Shown: positions 33,842 to 41,479 of the stretch, piece by piece | Numbering within the stretch: the first letter of the stretch is position 1 | Layout of the letters: each line of letters starts with the position of its first letter | Origin: Nocardia salmonicida NBRC 13393 | Lineage (GTDB): Bacteria > Actinomycetota > Actinomycetes > Mycobacteriales > Mycobacteriaceae | DNA: 64,000 nt | Assembly: GCF_001613085.1 (NCBI RefSeq) | Contig: NZ_BDBR01000036.1 | Coordinates: 54,669-118,668, forward strand | Direction: 5' to 3' | The notes under the pieces: generated by a model | The model's database searches: none | The model's input: only the letters and a program-made list of their open reading frames with translations | Told to the model about the DNA's origin: nothing | Made by a program: the position numbers and the translations under genes

Positions 33842-34492
33842 TCATGCGGCTTTGCGGATGTCGGTGACGTTGTTGAATCCGGCGATCGACTCGTACGGCA
33901 CCAGGACCGGTGCGGCGAGGGAATCGGAACGGCGGAAAGTGATCACGACCAGGCCAGGACCGGCGAAGCCGACTTTGGCCTGTTGAGCACCGAACCCGTG
34001 CGCGAAGTGATCAGCGCGGTTGGTCCAGGAATCCGGGCAGTGACCGGGCAACATCCGGGCACGGATCGTGTCGAGGGATTCGCCGATCTCGACCGAGATC
34101 AGCCGCGGGATGAACACCCGATCACCGTCACGAGTAGCCAGGCCACAGGCGGTAGTCATGGTTGTCCAGCGACGTCGGTAGCGAAACCAGGTCAGGAACC
34201 GGGACCGGATGCGACCGGTGAGCCAGCGCTCGAAGGTCTGCGGGCTCGATACTCGCCACAGCACCATCCCCGCGACAGCCACCCCAGCGACCCCGACCCC
34301 GAGCGGCCACCCGTAGAACCATCCGGCGGCGACGGAAAGGCCGGCGGGCACCGACACCATCGGGAACAGGATCGCCCACCACACGATCACGAATGCACCG
34401 AGGATCAGACGGCCAGCAATGGTGAGCAGGGCGTCGAGGGCTTCCCCTGCCGGGTCGTTGGCGGTGGTGGTTGTGGTGGTGGTCTTGCTCAT
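33842..34492 (-). CDS. Membrane protein related to the N-terminal half of TraB/FtsK translocases
   Basis: A 216-residue protein with a threonine-rich head, two membrane segments (about 28-50 and 58-80) and a soluble C-terminal half. That half (SVEIGESLDTIRARMLPGHC to LVVITFRRSDSLAAPV) aligns by eye with residues about 75-145 of the element's own FtsK/TraB protein (DVADAFAQYLGVTKVRVRAA, then GPGFVRIELRTFDTLAEPVV). No Walker A or B motif is present. It may be a pore, anchor or inhibitor partner for the ATPase. It overlaps the preceding 51-residue gene by 4 bp and precedes rep by 36 bp. Confidence 0.75.
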   Translation of the reverse strand: MSKTTTTTTTANDPAGEALDALLTIAGRLILGAFVIVWWAILFPMVSVPAGLSVAAGWFYGWPLGVGVAGVAVAGMVLWRVSSPQTFERWLTGRIRSRFLTWFRYRRRWTTMTTACGLATRDGDRVFIPRLISVEIGESLDTIRARMLPGHCPDSWTNRADHFAHGFGAQQAKVGFAGPGLVVITFRRSDSLAAPVLVPYESIAGFNNVTDIRKAA

Positions 34493-34644
34493 CGTTTCTT
34501 CCTTCGGGTGACGGAGGTCAGGGGGAACAGTTCGAGCTGAGTTGGAACGGTCTGCCCTTTCCTCTTCGGCGTTTGATCAGCGGCAGCCTGAACGACCGGA
34601 TTGACTTGTGGCACAGGCTTTTTCGGTGGCTTGCGGGTGGTCAT
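34489..34644 (-). CDS. 51-residue basic AICE protein
   Basis: A small, strongly basic protein (MTTRKPPKKPVPQVNPVVQA at the start, TRRKKR at the end) with a central LELFPLTS motif. Both ends overlap neighbours by 4 bp (ATGA), so it is embedded in the operon and very likely real. Basic tails suggest nucleic-acid contact. No family is recognised. Confidence 0.65.
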   Translation of the reverse strand: MTTRKPPKKPVPQVNPVVQAAADQTPKRKGQTVPTQLELFPLTSVTRRKKR

Positions 34645-34826
34645 GCTGCGTCATCCCAATCGGAGCCGTAGTCATTCCACGACGGGGCGAAACCGGTTTC
34701 GGCGAGCACCGTCACGGCCACCGCGAGGGGGTCAAGACCGCGGGCTTCGGACCGGCAGCGGGAGCGGGCCTGGAAGTCGATGACGTCGGCGAGACCGTTG
34801 TCGGTGCGAGTGTTGTTGCGGGACAT
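34641..34826 (-). CDS. 61-residue acidic AICE protein
   Basis: A small protein with a basic start (MSRNNTRTDNGLADVIDFQA) and an acidic, tryptophan-containing end (WNDYGSDWDDAA). AAGGAG sits 8 bases before the ATG at 34826; another ATG 6 bp earlier would overlap the upstream stop by 4 bp. It is chained by overlap to the next gene. The function is unknown, but similar short acidic proteins precede rep in other AICEs. Confidence 0.6.
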   Translation of the reverse strand: MSRNNTRTDNGLADVIDFQARSRCRSEARGLDPLAVAVTVLAETGFAPSWNDYGSDWDDAA

Positions 34827-34828
34827 GG

Positions 34829-35140
34829 TCATTTCTCCTTGGTGAGTTCGTATTGGGTGATGCAGCAGACCTCGCACGGCAGGTCGTAGTCCTGGTACGG
34901 GTAGATCGACTTCGGCCAGACGTGACCGTTGGCCTCGCATTTGGCGACGGTGCGGCAGGTGAAGCAGGTGATGCTGTCGCCGTCGTAGTCCCAGCCCGAG
35001 GAGCGATCGGCGGAGAGGAACACCGCGGCTTGGTTGGTGGTGTCGAAGCAGATCGATTCGCCATCGGCGTCGGTGAGGACATCGCCGCAGGTGTCGCAGT
35101 AGATGACGACGTGTGATTCGGTGACCATTCCGCGTTTCAT
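34829..35140 (-). CDS. Cysteine-rich zinc-finger-like AICE protein
   Basis: A 103-residue protein with several metal-binding pairs: IYCDTCGDVLTD (CxxC), ITCFTCRTVAKC (CxxC plus Cys), and LPCEVCC near the C-terminus. Conserved tryptophans and aspartates lie between them. The pattern implies two zinc ribbons. The ATG at 35140 overlaps the traB stop by 4 bp. It is probably a regulatory or adaptor protein of the transfer machinery; a precise role cannot be assigned. Confidence 0.7.
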   Translation of the reverse strand: MKRGMVTESHVVIYCDTCGDVLTDADGESICFDTTNQAAVFLSADRSSGWDYDGDSITCFTCRTVAKCEANGHVWPKSIYPYQDYDLPCEVCCITQYELTKEK

Positions 35141-36447
35141 GCCGCCCACCCCTGCTCGTTGTCGTTGTCTTCGCCGGGGATGTAGTCCGGGTCGAAGGTG
35201 GAAGGATCGAAGTCATCGCTGCTCGAGGTGGCGACCGGGGCCGGGGCGTAGGCGTCGACGATCGCGTCGGCCTGCCTGTCATCGATCCAGTAGGCGCGGA
35301 CCCGAACGAACTCGGTCGTGCCGTCTTCGCCGACGTAGCCGACACCGGGAGTGGTGTCAGGGATTTCGTGGCACAGTGCACCGCGGTCCTTGGAGCCTTG
35401 GCCGTGGACCATGTTGGTTTGGGTCGGCTCATCCAGGCGCAGCCCGATCCGGACGGGGAACAACTGGCGGAACGGCATGGTCTCTTTGGACGGGTCCTGC
35501 AACGCGGCGATCACCGAGAGCCCGACCGCGCGACCTTGGGAGAGCAGCAGACCAAGTAGCCGTTCGAACTCCTGCCGCTGGTCACGAGTCGCATACGCGG
35601 ACAGGGCCGCAGCCTCATCGATGATGATCAGGATCAGCGGTGCATCGGGGGTGGGAACGTGTTTGCGGATACCGGCCGACCGCAGGGTCGAGGCCCGGTT
35701 TTCCATGACCTGGACGGCTTCGGTGAGCATTTCGAGGATGCCGTCAGCGGTCCACTGGAACCGGACCCACAGCTTTTCCCCGCGCCCGAATTCCATGCCG
35801 CCCTTGGGGTCTGCCATCCACACGTCGACGTATCCGGCTTTGATCGCCGGACCGATACCGCGGATGATCGACCACAACACCGAGCCCTTACCCGAACCCG
35901 TCGCACCTGCGAGCAGGATGTGGGCGTAGAGGACCCGCAGCAGCCACAGGCGGCCGTCTTCACGGATGCCGGTGTCGACGGCTTCCAGGTCCACCCCGGT
36001 CGCTTCCTGCACCGACACCACCGGCTCGGCGAGAGTGTCGAACGTTCGCAGCTCGATCCGCACGAACCCCGGACCCGCAGCGCGCACACGGACTTTCGTG
36101 ACACCGAGGTACTGTGCGAACGCATCCGCGACATCATCGTTTGTCCAGTCGGAGAGCTTCTGCCCGCCGACGACCTGGACATCGAAGACCGCACCGGCCG
36201 GGATCAGGTCGACACCACCGACGATGGTCGGCCAGTTCCCCGTCGAGCCCAAACCCAGTGCACCCCACATCATTTCGAGATGCTTGCCACTGGTCAGGAT
36301 CACGGCCGCGGGACGCAAATCCGCCGGCACTGTGCTGAAGGGATCGGCATCAGGGACACGGACGCGGGCGGGGTTGTCGAGGTGACGCCACCACAGCATC
36401 AGCCCAGCGGCGAGGACGGTCGAGAGCGAAACAATCGTTGTGCCCAT
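35137..36447 (-). CDS. traB: FtsK/TraB-type conjugative DNA translocase
   Basis: A 436-residue hexameric ATPase that moves double-stranded element DNA to a recipient, the single key transfer protein of AICEs. A membrane helix is at 4-21. A linker domain (75-150) precedes the motor: Walker A GATGSGKGS (181-189), Walker B LILIIIDEAAAL (271-282) and the later sensor region (LFPVRIGLRLDEPTQTNMV). The ATG at 36447 follows GGAGG and shares a base with the preceding TAA. The reading frame continues upstream, but that part reads as another gene. Confidence 0.93.
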   Translation of the reverse strand: MGTTIVSLSTVLAAGLMLWWRHLDNPARVRVPDADPFSTVPADLRPAAVILTSGKHLEMMWGALGLGSTGNWPTIVGGVDLIPAGAVFDVQVVGGQKLSDWTNDDVADAFAQYLGVTKVRVRAAGPGFVRIELRTFDTLAEPVVSVQEATGVDLEAVDTGIREDGRLWLLRVLYAHILLAGATGSGKGSVLWSIIRGIGPAIKAGYVDVWMADPKGGMEFGRGEKLWVRFQWTADGILEMLTEAVQVMENRASTLRSAGIRKHVPTPDAPLILIIIDEAAALSAYATRDQRQEFERLLGLLLSQGRAVGLSVIAALQDPSKETMPFRQLFPVRIGLRLDEPTQTNMVHGQGSKDRGALCHEIPDTTPGVGYVGEDGTTEFVRVRAYWIDDRQADAIVDAYAPAPVATSSSDDFDPSTFDPDYIPGEDNDNEQGWAA

Positions 36448-36722
36448 TACTTCACCTCCGGCGCGGACAGGGGCAGCGAGACCGAACCTTCGTCGCAGAA
36501 CATCGGGCACACCGGCGCGTCGGGGGAGGACATGGGGACCGAGACAGGCGCTTCGGTGCAGTACATCGAGCACCCCGGCACACCCGTGTTGACGGGGACG
36601 CCGCCGAGGTTGTCGTCACCGTCGTTGTTGCCGGAGGTGAGGACCATCGGGATCAGGACCGGGGTGAGTAACAGGCCCAGCAGCACGACCAGCGCGAGCC
36701 CGAAGGCGAAGCGGGGTGACAT
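36447..36722 (-). CDS. Small single-pass membrane protein with cysteine pairs
   Basis: A 91-residue protein: one membrane helix (about 5-28), then an outside or inside tail with a PGCSMYC and a VCPMFC motif about 20 residues apart, each within a serine-proline repeat (APVSVPMSSPDAP, GSVSLPLSAP). The duplicated Cys-x3-Cys pattern suggests two small loops. It starts at 36722 sharing a base with the previous stop. It is part of the transfer operon; the function is unknown. Confidence 0.6.
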   Translation of the reverse strand: MSPRFAFGLALVVLLGLLLTPVLIPMVLTSGNNDGDDNLGGVPVNTGVPGCSMYCTEAPVSVPMSSPDAPVCPMFCDEGSVSLPLSAPEVK

Positions 36723-36916
36723 CACGCCCCCTCTCGCAACTGCGCGGCGAAGGTGCCCAGGGCCTCGATCAGGTTCTCGATGACCTCGGCGGCGACCAGC
36801 GGGGGCATCTTGTGGGTAGCGGGGCCGAGCTGGACGACGTTGCCGACCGAACTCGAGTAGTGCACGGTCATCACCAGACCGTCGAACGCGGCCGAGGTGG
36901 GGTTGTTCTCAGGCAT
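36722..36916 (-). CDS. 64-residue AICE protein
   Basis: A short soluble protein: a beta segment (GLVMTVHYSSSVGNVVQLG) followed by an amphipathic helix (AAEVIENLIEALGTFAAQLR). The start ATG at 36916 shares its A with the preceding TGA. It is conserved in position within the operon, but I recognise no family. Confidence 0.55.
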   Translation of the reverse strand: MPENNPTSAAFDGLVMTVHYSSSVGNVVQLGPATHKMPPLVAAEVIENLIEALGTFAAQLREGA

Positions 36917-37149
36917 CACGCCACCACCCGCAGGGTCGAGGTGTGAGCATCCAGCGCCTGGGTGACCTTGTCGACCAGGTCGGCAGCGTCGGCGAAGGTG
37001 AGCACCAGACGGGAATGGCCCAGCTTCACCTCCACGGAGTCGAACCGGTCAACAAAGATCGCCTCGATAGCGTCGACCTTGCGCATGTCGGTCGAGAAGG
37101 TCTCGCCCAGCGAGATCAGGACCGAGAAGGGAATCGCGTATTGCAGCAT
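36916..37149 (-). CDS. 77-residue AICE protein
   Basis: A short soluble protein with strands ISLGETFSTDMRKVDAIEAI and VEVKLGHSRLVLTFADAADL followed by a helix. It resembles its downstream neighbour in ending with a strand-helix unit, so the two may form a pair. The ATG at 37149 is one base after the upstream TGA. The function is unknown. Confidence 0.55.
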   Translation of the reverse strand: MLQYAIPFSVLISLGETFSTDMRKVDAIEAIFVDRFDSVEVKLGHSRLVLTFADAADLVDKVTQALDAHTSTLRVVA

Positions 37150-37150
37150 G

Positions 37151-37756
37151 TCAGTTGCCCCCTGTAGGGATCGGGACCGCGACAGGCAGCAACGGAGCAA
37201 CCGGGCGCGGAGGAGTATGGAAGGTCTGCACCGGCGACAGGGCCGGGGCGTGAGTCGGAGCCGTAACCGTGGACGCCAGGTCCGGCGCGTCAGTGTCAGC
37301 GGTCGTTTCGGGTGCGGTCTCGACAACGACCGCGGGAGCCGAATCCTGTTGTGCCGCACGGCGGAGCAGGACCAGGCCGTGTGTGTCGATCAGCAGGGCC
37401 AGCGGGGGAATCGCCGCGAGGAGGGCACCGCCCCAGCCGTGGCCGGTCAGATAGGCATGGACCGAGTTGCTCGATACCGAGACCGCGGCCCCGCCGATCA
37501 AGATCCAGGAGAACCAGGTACGTTCAGCCGATTTCGGCGGCAGGGCGATCACGGCCATGGTGGCTTGGACGATGGTGCCGTCCACGATCACCGGGAACAA
37601 CCACGCCAACCCGCGTGGGGTGCCGCCCATGATCGCGAGGTCTTGCAGCGCGGCGAACGACAACACGAACGCCGCGGCACCGATACCGATGAGGACGAGG
37701 ACGGCGGACCAGCGAGCCCACCGCATACCCGAGGACTGCTGATCCGCCGTGTCCAT
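37151..37756 (-). CDS. DUF2637 (SpdB-like) membrane protein
   Basis: A 201-residue protein with four membrane helices (about 14-36, 50-72, 80-102, 108-128). The DUF2637 signature is PRGLAWLFPVIVDGTIVQAT in helix 2, followed by LTGHGWGGALLAAIPPLALL. A proline/threonine-rich tail (about 140-201) is cytoplasmic. In actinomycete elements DUF2637 proteins accompany TraB and are thought to help spread DNA through mycelial compartments. The ATG at 37756 is one base after the upstream stop. Confidence 0.85.
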   Translation of the reverse strand: MDTADQQSSGMRWARWSAVLVLIGIGAAAFVLSFAALQDLAIMGGTPRGLAWLFPVIVDGTIVQATMAVIALPPKSAERTWFSWILIGGAAVSVSSNSVHAYLTGHGWGGALLAAIPPLALLIDTHGLVLLRRAAQQDSAPAVVVETAPETTADTDAPDLASTVTAPTHAPALSPVQTFHTPPRPVAPLLPVAVPIPTGGN

Positions 37757-37757
37757 G

Positions 37758-38030
37758 TCAGGCCGCCTCAGCCTGGGCCGCAGCCTGTTCCTTGGCCGCG
37801 TGCTCGGCGGCATCGTGGGACATCAGCATGTCCGGCAGCCGCATGGACAGCTCGCGTACATCCTCGATATCGAGGATCAAGGCCGCATCTCCGGCCAAGC
37901 CCACCCGGACGTAGGCCGCCATCTCGAACGGTTCATCGATACCGGTGTCAGCGATATGCGCGGGCACGTATCGCACCTCAGTGACGCTGGACCGGCTGCT
38001 CGTCATGCTCAGGTACGACATGGCGATCAC
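37758..38030 (-). CDS. 90-residue AICE protein
   Basis: A soluble, partly acidic protein with strand-rich first half (VRYVPAHIADTGIDEPFEMA, YVRVGLAGDAALILDIEDVR) and an alanine-glutamate-rich helical tail. GTG at 38030 overlaps the upstream stop by 4 bp; the ATG at 38021 is the alternative start. Operon member, no recognised family. Confidence 0.55.
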   Translation of the reverse strand: MIAMSYLSMTSSRSSVTEVRYVPAHIADTGIDEPFEMAAYVRVGLAGDAALILDIEDVRELSMRLPDMLMSHDAAEHAAKEQAAAQAEAA

Positions 38031-38473
38031 GCAGCCTTGCGGGCGGCAGGCTCGTTGACATTCGCGCCGGAGTTGTCGCCCTTGATCCCGGTCGCACGGA
38101 TGTTCCAGCCGATCGACTTGAACTCGCCATTACCGATCACCCGCGGCTTGAGCTGCAAGCCCTCCAGCTCCACCGGGCGGACACCGGGGGAGACCTCCGC
38201 CGAGGGCGGCACCGGCTGAACGTCGGCCAGGAAGATGATGTCGAAAGTCGAGTTCTTCGCACCCTGGGCCACACCGGCCGGGTCCATGATCGTGGCCTTC
38301 CACATCCGCAAGCCGGTGCCGTTGCCGTCGTTGTCGTAGTCCTGGCGCTGCCGCTTCGGGGCGTTGCGGTCCTGGCTGAACTCGGTCGCCGGTTCGACGG
38401 TGCCGAGCAGCAGCACGCCCATCGGGAACGCGGTACGGAATTCGGTGGAAAGCCACATGTCCTTGAGTGCCAT
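38027..38473 (-). CDS. Conserved AICE protein, first gene of the element operon
   Basis: A 148-residue soluble protein with a beta-rich core (FRTAFPMGVLLLGTVEPATE, RMWKATIMDPAGVAQGAKNS, FDIIFLADVQPVPP) and basic tail. A protein of this kind starts the operon in several Nocardia and Rhodococcus AICEs; the role is unknown. AGGAG lies 9 bases before the ATG at 38473. Upstream is the GntR-operator region, so this start marks the 5' end of the roughly 7.8-kb operon that runs to int. Confidence 0.65.
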   Translation of the reverse strand: MALKDMWLSTEFRTAFPMGVLLLGTVEPATEFSQDRNAPKRQRQDYDNDGNGTGLRMWKATIMDPAGVAQGAKNSTFDIIFLADVQPVPPSAEVSPGVRPVELEGLQLKPRVIGNGEFKSIGWNIRATGIKGDNSGANVNEPAARKAA

Positions 38474-38543
38474 TTGAATCAACTCCTGTGTGTTGGTTGA
38501 GGTTTCGAGTCGCGCTGCCCGTCTTCGTCTGCGCTGACCTCAG

Positions 38544-38657
38544 TGTATACGCAGTTGCGTATACACACAAGGATTGCGTATACGTAGGCGTGTCTGGGAG
38601 TTTGCGAACGGTTGGTAAATGGGCGTTGACCATTATGTATACGTAGTTGCGTATACT
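38544..38657. promoter_or_regulatory. Divergent operator region of the AICE
   Basis: Two 22-bp palindromes, 38544-38565 and 38636-38657, match at 20 of 22 positions; each has TGTATACG and CGTATAC half-sites around an AGTTG centre. A third, partial site with CGTATACG lies at 38577-38584. The first faces the minus-strand operon, the second lies about 41 bp before the GntR start, so the repressor probably controls both directions. Confidence 0.75.
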
Positions 38658-38698
38658 GAACTTGCAGACCGAACGCCCGACCGAAAGGAACCAGATCT

Positions 38699-39385
38699 AT
38701 GTCCGAACCGGCATACGTGTCTATCGCTGGCGAATTCGCCCGTGAGATCCGAAGTGGGGCTCTACGGCCCGGCACACAGCTACCCAGCTACGCCGAGCTG
38801 GCATCGCGGCACAGCGTCTCGGACATCGTCATCAGGCAGGCGATCGACCTACTCAACAGACAGGGGCTCGTTCGGTCTGTTCCGCGACGGGGCACGTTCG
38901 TCGCAGACCGGCCCAACCTCATCCGTGTATCGCCCGAGCGGCAGCTCGAGGACCCGGAAGACACCTACGCCAGAGAGTCGGACCAGGCCATCGTGATCGA
39001 CCGGCATAGGCAGGAGATCAACGCCAGCGACACTGTCGCCGCGGATCTCGGCCTCAAACCAGGAACCCGCGTGTCACACGAAGTTGTGCGAGCAAGCGAG
39101 GACGGCCGACCAATCTCGATTTCGGACAACTACCAGCCCGTCGGTGTCGAAGGGACCACCGCGGCAACGTTCCTCGAGGAGACCATCTCGGACTCTCTGC
39201 CGACCGCGCTGCACGCCGAATGGCTGGGAGTCGCCCCAGGCACACTGGTGAAGTCGGTACAGCAGCGATTCATCAGCCCGGGGGACCAGGTGCTCATGCT
39301 TTCCTACGTGTCGTACCCGCGCGACCGCTACGAGGCATTCGTGTTTCGGATGGCACTCAATCCCGAAGAGCCAGCTGCACACTGA
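38699..39385 (+). CDS. GntR-family (UTRA) repressor of the AICE
   Basis: A 228-residue regulator. The winged helix (about 5-72) has YVSIAGEFAREIRSGALRPG, LPSYAELASRHSVSDIVIRQ and GLVRSVPRRGTFVA. The UTRA effector domain (about 90-225) has EVVRASEDGRPISISDNYQP and VLMLSYVSYPRDRYEAFVF. It corresponds to KorSA of pSAM2, which keeps replication and transfer genes silent until a signal. The ATG has AAGGAA upstream. It reads away from the main operon with the operator palindromes between, and ends in a hairpin. Confidence 0.9.
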   Translation: MSEPAYVSIAGEFAREIRSGALRPGTQLPSYAELASRHSVSDIVIRQAIDLLNRQGLVRSVPRRGTFVADRPNLIRVSPERQLEDPEDTYARESDQAIVIDRHRQEINASDTVAADLGLKPGTRVSHEVVRASEDGRPISISDNYQPVGVEGTTAATFLEETISDSLPTALHAEWLGVAPGTLVKSVQQRFISPGDQVLMLSYVSYPRDRYEAFVFRMALNPEEPAAH

Positions 39386-39393
39386 CTCTCGAC

Positions 39394-39441
39394 ACAACGA
39401 AGCCCGGCACTCCCGAATCGAGGGAGGCCGGGCTTTGTTGT
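39394..39441. terminator. Hairpin between GntR and methyltransferase genes
   Basis: AAGCCCGGC and GCCGGGCTT arms with flanking ACAAC/GTTGT complementarity inside 39394-39441, followed by T-rich sequence on the plus strand. It serves both convergent genes. Confidence 0.8.
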
Positions 39442-39446
39442 TTCCG

Positions 39447-40274
39447 CTATGCCAACGTCCAGGCCTGGGCGACATCTCGGTTGCGTGGCCACACCACATG
39501 TTCGACGTCCTGTGACGCGAGCTGCCAGCGGTCCGACAGCATTCCGAAGAACAGGTCGTCACCGGTCTTGCCCCCGGCTTCCTCGCCGACGAACACCAAC
39601 CGCTTTCCGCCGGCACTCTCGAACCCCGTCAGCGCGTCCGACGCCATCGAGGAGCCCCAACCAGGAGGCCAGCACAGAAACAGAACAGCCTCCGACTTGT
39701 CGGTCTCGGCGTACCGTGCCAGGTCTTCGACCGGATGCCACACGTCCTGTTGTCCGTTCCCGCCGGGGAAGGACGGATTCGGCACCGAGTCCGGCGGCTC
39801 GACGTCGTAGGCCTCCACCGTCACACCGGCCGCAGCCAGCTGCGCGGCCCAATATCCCCGACCTGCACCGAGGTCCAGGACCGGACTGTCACCGGCGAAG
39901 TCACGGACCCATCCGATGGTTTCAGGCGACGGGATCGCGTAGGCGTACGCCGCCTGGAGCACCGTCTCGGCGTATGCGACCCGACCACTGCCCGCCCCTG
40001 CACCAATCACCCGTCGCCCCGAATCATCACGGGAGACCGCGGGGCCGACTATCTCCCAGTACGGGTTATCCGCCACAGGTGCATCACCGGTCAGAAAGTG
40101 GACCATGCGGAGGTCGAACGATGCGTCCCGTTCGGGGTCCCCGGATCCAGACAGCCGCATCACCGTATCGAGGTAGTCCGCGACGTGCGGGTATGTCGCA
40201 TCCAACTTGGCATCGTCGTTCAGGAGCGCGGCCAGTTCTGCACGCCGCTCCGCTGTCAGTGCTAGGCCAGTCAT
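39447..40274 (-). CDS. Class I SAM-dependent methyltransferase (cargo)
   Basis: A 275-residue soluble protein. The SAM-binding loop is VLDLGAGRGYWAAQLAAAGV (about 132-151) with the acidic VEAYDVEPPD after strand 2. A characteristic AVLFLCWPPGWGSSMASDAL segment (about 195-214) takes the place of the usual catalytic motif. The C-terminal half carries strands ending near HVVWPRNRDVAQAW. The substrate is unknown; the CWPP motif resembles small-molecule or protein methyltransferases rather than the NPPY of DNA enzymes. It is the last gene of the left cargo block, 45 bp from its neighbour. Confidence 0.75.
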   Translation of the reverse strand: MTGLALTAERRAELAALLNDDAKLDATYPHVADYLDTVMRLSGSGDPERDASFDLRMVHFLTGDAPVADNPYWEIVGPAVSRDDSGRRVIGAGAGSGRVAYAETVLQAAYAYAIPSPETIGWVRDFAGDSPVLDLGAGRGYWAAQLAAAGVTVEAYDVEPPDSVPNPSFPGGNGQQDVWHPVEDLARYAETDKSEAVLFLCWPPGWGSSMASDALTGFESAGGKRLVFVGEEAGGKTGDDLFFGMLSDRWQLASQDVEHVVWPRNRDVAQAWTLA

Positions 40275-40319
40275 GGCTCAATTGTCCGTGCTCGCATCAA
40301 CTTCGCGAGCGGATTGCAC

Positions 40320-40751
40320 CTAGGCGGTCCGCGTCATGAACGGATAGCGCCACTCAGGACGGCCTTCGTTATCAACCTTGAGCACCCATTCGAACTGGCG
40401 ACCAGGACCCAACTCAACAGGAGGCATCGGGAAGGCCATGGGTGCATCCAACGTCACCCCATCTGGGAGACCAGGAGGCCGTCCCACTTCAACCTCGGCC
40501 TCCATGCGAACCGGAAGTCTGAACTCGCTCGCATGCTCATCCCGACGGGGCTCGACGTCAGATCCGCCCAGCTCGCAAAGGGTCAGGGATAGATGAATCT
40601 TTGTATTGGCTTGGCGCCACGGTATGCCCAACAGGAGCGCTAACCAGCCACCGAGCCGACCCGGGCTCGCCACTGACCAGCCACCGCCAGAGACGAAGAG
40701 CTTCCCCTCGGACACGGTTGCGTAGTCGCACAGCAACATGGTGGCCTTCAC
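40320..40751 (-). CDS. DUF6941-type protein (cargo)
   Basis: A 143-residue soluble protein that begins MKATMLLCDYATVSEGKLFV and continues with SGGGWSVAS, the start of the DUF6941 family: beta-sandwich-like proteins of unknown function common in actinobacteria and phages. The first half holds strands up to IHLSLTLCELGGSD; a PPVELGPGRQFEWVLKV strand pair closes the domain. The GTG at 40751 shares a base with the TAG of the upstream gene, so the two are coupled. Confidence 0.6.
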   Translation of the reverse strand: MKATMLLCDYATVSEGKLFVSGGGWSVASPGRLGGWLALLLGIPWRQANTKIHLSLTLCELGGSDVEPRRDEHASEFRLPVRMEAEVEVGRPPGLPDGVTLDAPMAFPMPPVELGPGRQFEWVLKVDNEGRPEWRYPFMTRTA

Positions 40752-41068
40752 TACGCGAGCGATGCCCAGCGACCGAGGACAGGCTCAACACTCAACGTAC
40801 CCTCAACCCCAAAATCACTCACTACCTTCACTAGCACCTCGGCCGCGCTGGAAGTCTGGTCATCGTCAGTCAAAGTGATCCAGTCGACGGCGACGTAGGC
40901 AACGCAACGGTCGTTGTCCACGTCTTCGACTACCCCATCAGCGCGAACGCTATCCTCGGGCTCAAACACCACTACCTGCTCGCCGATTCTCGGCGTAGGT
41001 CCGTAGTACGGGGCGGGAGTCCTCCCAGCATCGTCTCGTTGGTTCAGGTCGATCTGGAGCCGACGCAT
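40751..41068 (-). CDS. Unknown 105-residue protein (cargo)
   Basis: A soluble protein with an SH3-like strand pattern (IGEQVVVFEPEDSVRADGVV, VDNDRCVAYVAVDWITLTDD) and a C-terminal helix. It is translationally coupled to the DUF6941 gene and 6 bp after the 134-residue gene upstream. No family is recognised; the domain could bind a partner protein. Operon membership is the only clue to its role. Confidence 0.5.
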   Translation of the reverse strand: MRRLQIDLNQRDDAGRTPAPYYGPTPRIGEQVVVFEPEDSVRADGVVEDVDNDRCVAYVAVDWITLTDDDQTSSAAEVLVKVVSDFGVEGTLSVEPVLGRWASLA

Positions 41069-41074
41069 GTGATC

Positions 41075-41479
41075 TCACCTCTTCGTCCATGCTGGATTTC
41101 GACATCTATTATCACTCCAGAGTAGCGCCATACGCTCAAAATCCGGTAGGCCGGTCAGATCGCCGACACCAACCAGGTAGTGCGGGGGCCTGTCAGGTAC
41201 CAATGCCCAGCCGTCTCGCGCGACATCGTCAGCCCAGATGCGTGAGATCGTCCTGCCGCCCACTGGAGCTTTGCGACAGAGCTCCGTGATCGCCCTGTCG
41301 ACCTCTGGCGTGTTGATCTCCACGTCAGTTTCCAACACGGAGCAACCAAAGACCGACACGCCATATCTGCCGATTCGCCCCTTGCGCAAGTCCTCGGCGT
41401 ACGTGTCCTCGGCGTTCAACCGGCACTTCTCCGCTGAAAACGGGGAGAATCGGACAACGAGCAGCCTCCCCGACATCAT
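41075..41479 (-). CDS. Unknown 134-residue protein (cargo)
   Basis: A soluble protein starting MSGRLLVVRFSPFSAEK with a later ETDVEINTPEVDRAITELCR segment and GGRTISRIWADDVARDG. No motif points to a family. It starts the four-gene cargo unit 41479 to 39447, which is separated from the repressor by a terminator. Codon use looks slightly less GC-biased than the core genes nearby, in line with acquired DNA. Confidence 0.5.
   Translation of the reverse strand: MMSGRLLVVRFSPFSAEKCRLNAEDTYAEDLRKGRIGRYGVSVFGCSVLETDVEINTPEVDRAITELCRKAPVGGRTISRIWADDVARDGWALVPDRPPHYLVGVGDLTGLPDFERMALLWSDNRCRNPAWTKR

Noticed and set aside
34450..34492. Trinucleotide-like ggtggt tract
   Set aside because: It is the polythreonine start of the TraB-N-like protein read on the minus strand, not a regulatory repeat.
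32159..34540. A 793-codon plus-strand open frame opposite rep and the TraB-N-like gene
   Set aside because: It is the antisense shadow of two well-supported genes, lacks any family motif or ribosome site, and exists because GC-rich coding DNA keeps the opposite frame open.
36447..36573. A longer N-terminus for the TraB translocase
   Set aside because: The extra 42 codons overlap the upstream small membrane gene in another frame, while the ATG at 36447 has a good GGAGG site and stop-start coupling.
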